DNA of 10,830 nt from Acidobacteriota bacterium (GTDB lineage Bacteria; Acidobacteriota; Terriglobia; Terriglobales; Acidobacteriaceae), in the NCBI GenBank assembly GCA_021810815.1, contig JAJZHR010000038.1, positions 1-10,830 of the forward strand, given 5' to 3'. Positions 5,786 through 10,830 of this stretch are shown here, piece by piece (positions within the stretch are counted from its first letter, which is position 1; each line of letters opens with the position of its first letter). The position numbers were made by a program, and so were the translations under genes. The notes below the pieces were generated by a model, which saw only the letters and a list, made by a program, of their open reading frames with translations, was not told the origin of the DNA and did no database searches.

Positions 5786-6346
5786 ATGCTGATTACACCG
5801 CTGGAACTGGAACGCGAACCGCTTGAGTTCGAAGTAACGATTGACCCCTCGACGATGGACTATGGAGAGGGCGTCAAGCAGGTGGGGCCTCTGCCCGCCA
5901 GCGGACGCGCCGACCTGGTTCCAGAGCATCGCGGACCGCGCGAGATCGTGAACGACATCCGCCTGCGCGCCAGCTTCACCGGCAGCTTCGAGGTTCCCTG
6001 CGCGCGCTGCGTGGAGCCGGTGATTCATCCCATCGCCGCGGAGTTCGACCTGATCTTCCGGCCGCTGGGCGTGGACGGCGGCGCAAGCGAGTACGCGATC
6101 ACTCCCGCGGAGACTGAAATCGGGTATTATCAAAAGAGCGGCCTGTTGCTGGAGGATGTGCTGCGCGAGCAGGTGCTGTTGTCCCTGCCAGCGAAGACTC
6201 TCTGCCAGCCTGGATGCAAAGGACTTTGCCCGCGCTGCGGCGAAAATCTGAATGAGAATGCATGCTCCTGCGGCTCGGCCCCGGTCGATCCCCGCTGGAA
6301 TGCGCTTTCAGACCTCGGCAGCCGATTGAAGCAAACGATGGAGTAG
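5786..6346 (+). CDS. yceD: YceD/DUF177 family protein (23S rRNA accumulation)
   Basis: A 186-residue cytosolic protein of the YceD/DUF177 family, which in E. coli and plants is needed for normal 23S rRNA accumulation or processing; it is almost always encoded just before L32, as here. The N-terminus MLITPLELEREPLEFEV is the family's usual opening. There is an internal CxxC (PCARC, 72-75) and a C-terminal cysteine cluster (C140, C144, C148, C151, C160, C162) in the pattern LCQPGCKGLCPRCGENLN followed by CSC, which probably binds zinc. The start was chosen from GGAGG 8 bases upstream and family fit; an in-frame extension to ATG 5741 would add 15 charged, non-family residues. It leads the yceD-rpmF-plsX-fabD cluster with its own promoter. 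The stop codon forms the end of the left arm of a hairpin (6340-6357). Confidence 0.9.
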   Translation: MLITPLELEREPLEFEVTIDPSTMDYGEGVKQVGPLPASGRADLVPEHRGPREIVNDIRLRASFTGSFEVPCARCVEPVIHPIAAEFDLIFRPLGVDGGASEYAITPAETEIGYYQKSGLLLEDVLREQVLLSLPAKTLCQPGCKGLCPRCGENLNENACSCGSAPVDPRWNALSDLGSRLKQTME

Positions 6347-6357
6347 GAGACTACTCC
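6340..6357 (+). other. GAGA-tetraloop hairpin at the yceD stop codon
   Basis: GGAGTAG (6340-6346) and CTACTCC (6351-6357) form a perfect 7-bp stem closed by GAGA, a GNRA-type tetraloop. The left arm ends exactly on the TAG stop. A short T-run (GGGTTTTCTC) follows about 10 bases later, too far for a classic terminator. It might tune read-through into rpmF or protect the 3' end of yceD mRNA. Confidence 0.45.
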
Positions 6358-6426
6358 GCGAAGTGGGTTTTCTCAAGAATGCCCCGCTAAATTTTATGAG
6401 TTGTGGAACGGGTGTTGGCAGCCCGC

Positions 6427-6463
6427 GCCAGCAGGCAGTGTGACGAATTTAAACACTGCTGGC
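6427..6463 (+). other. Stem-loop in the leader of rpmF
   Basis: A perfect 7-bp stem, GCAGTGT (6435-6441) with ACACTGC (6453-6459), has an 11-base AT-rich loop. After a 4-base bulge it is extended by GCCA (6427-6430) pairing with TGGC (6460-6463). It lies 43 bases before the L32 start in a 160-base intergenic gap. It could be a processing or autoregulatory leader element; no known family is recognised. Confidence 0.35.
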
Positions 6464-6506
6464 AGGGTGCGCGCAGGCATTCTCCCGGTTTTGAAAGGAC
6501 ACTGCA

Positions 6507-6692
6507 ATGGCAAACCCAAAACGGCGCCACTCCAAGCAACGCACGGCCAAGCGCCGCTCCCACGATTTCCTCACACCCGTCGGCGTCTCCGAGTGCCCCA
6601 ACTGCCACGAGCGCAAGCTGCCGCACCACGCCTGCGCCAAGTGCGGCACATACAAGGGACGCGATGTGCTGGCAGTGAAGGAAGCCAGCTAA
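6507..6692 (+). CDS. rpmF: 50S ribosomal protein L32
   Basis: L32 is a small zinc-ribbon protein of the large ribosomal subunit. The 61-residue product opens with MANPKRRHSKQRTAKRRSHD, the family's basic tail, and carries the zinc ligands C30xxC33 (CPNC) and C43xxC46 (CAKC), followed by CGTYKGRDV. The length is normal for a zinc-binding L32. AAAGGA (6494-6499) sits 7 bases before the ATG. It follows yceD and precedes plsX, the order seen across many bacteria. The stop codon TAA lies in the 3-base loop of a tiny 5-bp hairpin (6685-6697). Confidence 0.97.
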   Translation: MANPKRRHSKQRTAKRRSHDFLTPVGVSECPNCHERKLPHHACAKCGTYKGRDVLAVKEAS

Positions 6693-6756
6693 GCTGGGGA
6701 CCGCTGCTCCGCCGGCCTTCCCTCGCGCGGCTTTCACGCGCTCTCCTCTATTGCCT

Positions 6757-6786
6757 TTGAAGCGCATGCGGTTCGTCGCGTATAAA
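6757..6786 (+). promoter_or_regulatory. Strong candidate promoter for plsX, leaderless geometry
   Basis: TTGAAG (6757-6762) and TATAAA (6781-6786) are 18 bases apart; these match the consensus at four and five of six positions. The -10 box ends 8 bases before the ATG at 6795, so the transcript should start within about two bases of the start codon. No Shine-Dalgarno is present in the gap. This gives plsX-fabD a promoter of its own inside the cluster. Confidence 0.5.
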
Positions 6787-6794
6787 CAATCCTG

Positions 6795-7856
6795 ATGAAC
6801 ATTGTGCTCGATGCCATGGGCTCCGACACAGCACCCGAACCTGAGGTGCGCGGAGCCATTCTTGCGTGTAAAACGCTCCCGGTGGAAGTGCGCCTGGTGG
6901 GGCCGCAGGACATCGTCCGCGCGGCACTGGACAAGCAGCTCAAAGCCCAGGGGCTGCTCGGCAAAAACCTGCCCATCGAGATCATCCACGCCAGCGAGTG
7001 GATCAGCATGGACGACAAGGCGGCAGCGGCCGTGCGCTCCAAGCGCGACTCCTCGATGCGCGTCGGCCTGAAGATGGTGCGCGAGAAGTCCACGGACGGC
7101 TTTGTCACGGCAGGCAACACCGGCGCTGCCATGGCCACGGCGAAGATGGTGCTGGGCATGCTGCCCGGGGTGGATCGACCTGCCCTGGCCGCGCTGCTGC
7201 CGACCGCGACCGGATCACCCTGCGTCGTTCTGGACGTGGGCGCGAACGTGGACTGCAAACCGCAAAATCTGGAGCAATTCGCGGTGATGGGCATGATGTA
7301 CGCCCGCTCCGTTCTGAAGATTGAGAACCCTCGCGTCGGCCTGCTCTCCATTGGAGAAGAAGAAGGCAAAGGCAATGAGCTGACACGGGAGACCTTCCCG
7401 CTGATGCGCGAGCTGCCACTCAATTTCATCGGCAACGTCGAGGGCCGGGACATCTTCAATGGTCGCGTGGACGTGGTGGTTTGCGACGGCTTCGTCGGCA
7501 ACGTCGCTCTGAAGACCTCAGAGGGGCTGGGCAAGCTGGTCGGCGATTCTCTGCGCGGCTCGATGACCTCCAGCTTCATTGCCAAGATGGGAGCTTTGCT
7601 TTCGCACACAGCTCTGGCCGGCTTCAAGAAGCGGCTGGATTATCGCGAGTACGGCGGCGTTCCCCTCCTTGGCGTGCGCGGCGTCTGCATCATCGGCCAC
7701 GGCTCCTCGAACGAGCGCGCGATCATGAATGGGATTCGCGTGGCGGCAGAATTTGCCAAAGGAAGCGTGAACGCGCACATTGAGCAGGAACTTGCTCATC
7801 TGGCAGAGCGATTGCAAGCGGCAGAGCCCGCTCCACCTGAATCATCCCCCGAATGA
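6795..7856 (+). CDS. plsX: Phosphate acyltransferase PlsX
   Basis: PlsX converts acyl-ACP and phosphate to acyl-phosphate, the donor for PlsY in the first step of phospholipid synthesis; it is a peripheral membrane protein. The 353-residue product has the family landmarks in order: MNIVLDAMGSDTAP at the N-terminus (the usual DAMGGD carries Ser for one Gly), KRDSSMRVGLKMV (~83-95), FVTAGNTGAAMA (~103-114), GVDRPAL (~125), LDVGANVDCKPQNL, VGLLSIGEEEGKGNEL, FIGNVEGRDIF, CDGFVGNVALK and a C-terminal YGGVPLLGVRG with GHGSSNERAI. The length is normal, with a short proline-rich tail. It lies 102 bases after rpmF and 19 before fabD. The ATG at 6795 has no Shine-Dalgarno but follows a good promoter at 6757-6786, so leaderless translation is likely. 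Confidence 0.96.
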   Translation: MNIVLDAMGSDTAPEPEVRGAILACKTLPVEVRLVGPQDIVRAALDKQLKAQGLLGKNLPIEIIHASEWISMDDKAAAAVRSKRDSSMRVGLKMVREKSTDGFVTAGNTGAAMATAKMVLGMLPGVDRPALAALLPTATGSPCVVLDVGANVDCKPQNLEQFAVMGMMYARSVLKIENPRVGLLSIGEEEGKGNELTRETFPLMRELPLNFIGNVEGRDIFNGRVDVVVCDGFVGNVALKTSEGLGKLVGDSLRGSMTSSFIAKMGALLSHTALAGFKKRLDYREYGGVPLLGVRGVCIIGHGSSNERAIMNGIRVAAEFAKGSVNAHIEQELAHLAERLQAAEPAPPESSPE

Positions 7857-7875
7857 GATCGGATAACAGATCACA

Positions 7876-8835
7876 ATGACCGAGAAAAAGATTGTCTTTT
7901 TATTCCCCGGCCAGGGGTCGCAGAGCGTTGGCATGGGCCGCGACCTCTATGAGAAGTTCCCTGCCGCGCAAGCGGTGTTCGATGAGGCGGATGAAGCGCT
8001 CGGCTTCAGCCTTTCTCGGCTCTGCTTTGAAGGCCCGGAAGACGAGCTGAAGATGACCGAGCATACCCAGCCGGCCATCCTGACCGTCTCCGTCGCTGCG
8101 GAGCGCATTCTGCGAGAGCATGGAGTGGAGGCGGCATTCGCTGCCGGACATTCGCTGGGCGAATACTCCGCGCACGTCGCCGCAGGGACGCTCAGCTTTG
8201 CCGATGCTGTCCGCACGGTTCGCAACCGGGGACGCTATATGCAGCAGGCGGTTGCTCCGGGTGTGGGCGCAATGGCGGCCATCCTCGGCCTGCCAGCGGA
8301 AAACGTGATCGAGGCGTGCGCTGCGGCAGCACGGGAAACAGGCGAGGTGGTCTCTGCCGCGAACCTGAACTCGCCGGAGCAGACCGTGATCTCCGGAGCA
8401 GCGAAGGCGGTGGAGCGCGCAGCCGAGCTTGCGAAGGAGGCTGGGGCCAAACGCGCCGTGATGCTGGCGGTGAGCGCTCCCTTCCATTGCGCCCTGATGC
8501 AGCCGGCGCAGGATCGGCTTGCGGCGGACCTGCAGACGCTTGCCTTTGCCACGCCGAAGATCCCCGTCGCTGTCAACGTGGATGCTGCGCTGGTGCGGGA
8601 GGCCAACGCAGCGCGCGAGGCTCTGGTGCGCCAGGTGACCGGAGCGGTGCGCTGGGTGGAGTGCATGAAGCTGCTCGCCGCCGAAGGTGCAACCCACTTC
8701 ATTGAGGTCGGCCCAGGCAAAGTGCTCTGTGGGCTGATGCGGCAGATTGACCGCGGGCAAAAATGCCTGAACGTGGAAGACAGCACCAGCCTGGAGAAGA
8801 CGCTGGCCGCGCTGAGCGAAGCGCCTGTCGCTTAA
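7876..8835 (+). CDS. fabD: Malonyl-CoA:ACP transacylase FabD
   Basis: FabD moves malonyl from CoA to acyl carrier protein, supplying the extender unit for type II fatty-acid synthesis in the cytosol. The 319-residue product has PGQGSQSVGMG (11-21, Gln13 for the oxyanion hole), the nucleophile elbow GHSLGEYS with Ser93, Arg118 in RNRGRYMQ (carboxylate binding), His204 in APFHCALM, and the closing VGPGKVLCGL. All catalytic residues expected for the family are present. It lies 19 bases behind plsX and is probably co-transcribed with it. Only a weak GGA stands upstream of the ATG, so translational coupling to plsX is possible. In many bacteria fabH lies between plsX and fabD and fabG-acpP follow; none of these is here. 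The gene converges with the minus-strand gene ending 12 bases away. Confidence 0.96.
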   Translation: MTEKKIVFLFPGQGSQSVGMGRDLYEKFPAAQAVFDEADEALGFSLSRLCFEGPEDELKMTEHTQPAILTVSVAAERILREHGVEAAFAAGHSLGEYSAHVAAGTLSFADAVRTVRNRGRYMQQAVAPGVGAMAAILGLPAENVIEACAAAARETGEVVSAANLNSPEQTVISGAAKAVERAAELAKEAGAKRAVMLAVSAPFHCALMQPAQDRLAADLQTLAFATPKIPVAVNVDAALVREANAAREALVRQVTGAVRWVECMKLLAAEGATHFIEVGPGKVLCGLMRQIDRGQKCLNVEDSTSLEKTLAALSEAPVA

Positions 8836-8847
8836 CCGCAGGAATGC

Positions 8848-9321
8848 CTAGTAGGTCAGTTCCAGCGGAGAGTAGCTGAGCGTGCCGTCGGAGCGCTCAT
8901 ACCAGAGGAACATCGGCTTCGGATTGCCATTCACGTGCAGGGCAATGATGATTCCCGATCCTGTGCGCCTGGAAATATCCACGTGGTAGGACGTGATCGG
9001 GCCGTAGTCGCTGGCCGTGGTCCAGTCCTCCGTGAAGCGCTTGATGGGGTAGGAGGCGTGCCGCTCGGGATGCTGCTGCCAGTTGGGATCGTTGAACCAG
9101 ATGCCGTAGGCGCGGTTATAGTCCTTGTGCTCCAACGCGGTCATGAAGACGCTGACGCGGTGCTCGGCGGGCAGATCTGAGAAGAACCATCCGTGGCCCA
9201 TGAAGTATCCGCCCAGGCCAATCACGATGGCAAGAACCACCGCGGCCAGCGCGCCAATCATCACATCGCGTTTGCGTTTCTCTTTGCGGGCATCGTAGGC
9301 GGGGGCATTCAGCAGGGTCAT
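8848..9321 (-). CDS. Membrane-anchored protein of unknown function
   Basis: A 157-residue protein I cannot assign to a characterised family. It has a short charged cytosolic N-terminus (ARKEKRKRD), one transmembrane helix (~20-41, MIGALAAVVLAIVIGLGGYF) and an extracytoplasmic domain of about 115 residues. That domain opens with EHRVSVFMTALEHKDYNRAYGIW, reminiscent of small alpha/beta (NTF2- or DUF4878-like) folds that accumulate near membranes, then has W-rich segments (FNDPNWQQHP, FTEDWTTASDYGPI) and a beta-rich end (GSGIIIALHVNG, FLWYERSDGTLSYSPLE). The charge pattern puts the N-terminus inside. ATG 9321 was chosen; an in-frame GTG at 9396 would add 25 hydrophilic residues and neither has a convincing ribosome site. 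It follows dnaG on the same strand and converges with fabD. The style resembles proteins conserved among Acidobacteriota, an impression only. Confidence 0.75.
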   Translation of the reverse strand: MTLLNAPAYDARKEKRKRDVMIGALAAVVLAIVIGLGGYFMGHGWFFSDLPAEHRVSVFMTALEHKDYNRAYGIWFNDPNWQQHPERHASYPIKRFTEDWTTASDYGPITSYHVDISRRTGSGIIIALHVNGNPKPMFLWYERSDGTLSYSPLELTY

Positions 9322-9432
9322 AGGCTCGTTCTCTTGCTCGGTTGAAACGCGTTTGTTCTCAATCCACTTGCGCTTGTTCCCAAATCCATTAGACACCGGG
9401 AGCCGGGAAAGGGTGCCTTGCCTTCCCTTTTG

Positions 9433-9454
9433 GACTCTGTTTCCCCTCAGAGTC
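9433..9454 (-). other. Hairpin starting within the dnaG stop codon
   Basis: On the minus strand GACTCTG (9454-9448) and CAGAGTC (9439-9433) make a perfect 7-bp stem with an 8-base purine loop. The left arm starts at the second base of the TGA stop. No T-run follows, so it is not a standard intrinsic terminator and transcription may continue into the downstream gene. Confidence 0.4.
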
Positions 9455-10829
9455 AGAATTCCTGCAATTTGCGCTGGAGCGCCTGCTTCTCCATGGTGAG
9501 TTGCGTCAGCATTGCAGTGTCATTGCGGCGCTCGGCCTCTGCGATCAGGGAGCGCATCTCGCGCTGGCGTCGTTCGAGCGATCCGCGTTCGAGCGAGTGC
9601 AGGGCGTCCTCCACCTGCTCGGATGTCACCGGCTGAGCCTCGTTCAGAAGCACCGATGCGAGCACGGATCGGCTTGCATCGTCCGGCGCGGCGTCCAGGG
9701 GATTCTCAGGCACCTGCGAATGTACCATCCGCTCGATCAAATCGGACGAAAGCAACCCCTCATACCAGGAAGAATTCTCCTCCAGACGCAGGGCTGCCAG
9801 TCGCCGAGCCGGATCCGCCTCTGGCAGCGCAAGCGCCCGCAGTAGCATCTTCTCCGTCTCGCTCGCCGGGCCGACAGAAGTACCTCGCACGCTCTGCAAC
9901 CGCTGTGCCGCCGCCTGCTTCAACTCCTGTCGCAACAGCGCGGAGTCGATTCCGAGCTTCTGCGCCGCGTCGGCGGCAAACTCGTCGCGGGCGATGCGGT
10001 CCGGGCTGCGGCGAATGTGAGGCAGAAGGAAGTTCAGCGCCTTCACCTTGGCGTCTGCCGTGCGCTGCGGAAAGAGGGTGCGCGCGCGTTCGATCAGGTA
10101 ATCCGAATGCCGTTTGGCGCCGCGCAGAGCGGCCATGTATGCCTGCACACCGCGCTCGCGGATGTAGCGATCCGGATCGAGGCCGTCTTCGAGCGCGACC
10201 ACCTTCACCTCGAAGCCGTCTTCCGTCAGCAGCGCGATCGACTTCTCCGCAGCATTCGCTCCGGCCGCGTCGGGATCGAAGTTGACGACCACTTTTTTGG
10301 TGAAGCGGCCAAGCAGTCGCGCCTGCATCTCAGTGAACGCCGTTCCGCTGGTCGCCAGGACGTTCTGGATGCCCGCCATATAGGCGGAAATGCAGTCCAT
10401 CTGGCCCTCGACCAGGAGAGCGAAGTCGAGCTGCCGCATCCCGGTCTTCGCCTTGTCCAGGTTGAAGAGAACTTCGCCCTTGGTGTAGAGCGGTGTCTCG
10501 GGCGAGTTCATATACTTCGGGCCAGACTTGTCGTCGGAGTCCAGAGCGCGCGCGGTGAAGGCGATGACGCGCCCCTGCTCGTTGCAGATAGGGAAGGTGA
10601 TGCGCTTGCGGAAGCGGGCGTACAGCGGTCCGGGCGAGCCGTCCTCCTGCTCCTTGAAGCTGAAGAGGCCGGACGCTCGCATCGCCTCCTCGGAGAATTG
10701 GCCGCGCATCGCGTCGCGCATCGCGTTGAAGCTGTCAGGAGCGTAGCCGATGCGGAACTTCGCGATGGTCTCCGCCGCGATGCCGCGGCCGGTCAGATAT
10801 TCGCGGGCGCGCGCAGCCTCTGGCGATTT
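9453..10829 (-). CDS. dnaG: DNA primase DnaG, lacking N-terminal part (5' end outside window)
   Basis: DnaG synthesises RNA primers at the replication fork and docks on the DnaB helicase. The visible 458 residues enter within the N-terminal part of the RNA-polymerase domain (ARAREYLTGRGI, then FRIGYAPDSF). The core follows: FKEQEDGSPGPLYARFRKRI, FPICNEQGRVIAFTARAL, and SGPKYMNSPETPLYTKGEVL. The TOPRIM fold comes next with LLVEGQMDCISAY (catalytic Glu) and VVNFDPDAAG, where the two metal-binding aspartates are kept although the usual DGD is DPD, then EDGLDPDRYIRERG. A Glu/Ala/Arg-rich helical C-terminus of about 150 residues ending in QALQRKLQEF matches the DnaB-interacting region. The N-terminal zinc-binding domain and the start lie past the right edge. 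No rpsU or rpoD, its frequent partners, is visible downstream; a small membrane protein gene follows instead. Confidence 0.96.
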   Translation of the reverse strand, partial: KSPEAARAREYLTGRGIAAETIAKFRIGYAPDSFNAMRDAMRGQFSEEAMRASGLFSFKEQEDGSPGPLYARFRKRITFPICNEQGRVIAFTARALDSDDKSGPKYMNSPETPLYTKGEVLFNLDKAKTGMRQLDFALLVEGQMDCISAYMAGIQNVLATSGTAFTEMQARLLGRFTKKVVVNFDPDAAGANAAEKSIALLTEDGFEVKVVALEDGLDPDRYIRERGVQAYMAALRGAKRHSDYLIERARTLFPQRTADAKVKALNFLLPHIRRSPDRIARDEFAADAAQKLGIDSALLRQELKQAAAQRLQSVRGTSVGPASETEKMLLRALALPEADPARRLAALRLEENSSWYEGLLSSDLIERMVHSQVPENPLDAAPDDASRSVLASVLLNEAQPVTSEQVEDALHSLERGSLERRQREMRSLIAEAERRNDTAMLTQLTMEKQALQRKLQEF

Positions 10830-10830
10830 C

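Noticed and set aside
5597..6133. N-terminal extension of the DoxX reading frame into the yceD region
   Set aside because: The frame is open but the extension is antisense to yceD and is not membrane-like; AGGAG places the true start at 5596.
7857..7875. Leaderless-type -10 box before fabD (TAACAG)
   Set aside because: Only three of six consensus positions match and there is no -35; co-transcription with plsX 19 bases upstream is a simpler explanation.
7900..8760. Minus-strand open frame opposite fabD
   Set aside because: Antisense shadow; Arg/His/Cys-rich composition and no motif, while FabD on the plus strand is intact.
9345..9354. Perfect 10-bp palindrome AAACGCGTTT upstream of the small membrane protein gene
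   Set aside because: Palindromes of this length are expected about ten times in a window of this size by chance, and there is no second copy or promoter next to it.

Overview
The window looks like an ordinary chromosomal stretch of a GC-rich member of the Acidobacteriota (Terriglobia/Acidobacteriaceae-like). This placement is an inference from gene content, codon use and the style of the proteins, such as the small one-helix protein beside dnaG; no rRNA or marker alignment was possible. I see no tRNA, rRNA, CRISPR array, insertion sequence, integrase or phage gene, and no clear sign of an undescribed multi-gene system.

Layout: (1) 2-472, + strand, the C-terminal half of the murein-recycling etherase MurQ. 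(2) 513-2123, +, a complete propionyl-CoA-type carboxyltransferase (PccB/AccD family) with no biotin carboxylase partner in view. (3) 2124-2347, a 224-base gap with a candidate terminator, a perfect 8-bp inverted repeat and two adjacent small hairpins. (4) 2348-4687, +, a sensor/PAS-GGDEF-EAL cyclic-di-GMP enzyme with both catalytic motifs intact. (5) 5091-4720, -, an exported helix-hairpin-helix protein of the ComEA type. (6) 5596-5213, -, a four-helix DoxX-family membrane protein. (7) A divergent promoter region, 5597-5785. (8) 5786-8835, +, yceD(DUF177)-rpmF-plsX-fabD, the widespread ribosome/lipid cluster, here without fabH. (9) 9321-8848, -, a small membrane-anchored protein of unknown function. 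(10) 10829-9453, -, dnaG primase, whose N-terminal part lies beyond the right edge.

Functional logic: the yceD-rpmF-plsX-fabD block ties a 23S rRNA/L32 ribosome-assembly module to the start of phospholipid and fatty-acid synthesis (PlsX makes acyl-phosphate, FabD makes malonyl-ACP). The PccB subunit would feed or drain short acyl-CoA pools. The c-di-GMP enzyme, the DoxX protein and the ComEA-like protein are separate single genes with no obvious link to each other.

The most interesting material is in the small signals: promoter -10 boxes placed so close to start codons that plsX and pccB may be made from leaderless mRNAs; short perfect hairpins that overlap the stop codons of several genes; and two dyads positioned like operators in front of the c-di-GMP gene and of yceD.
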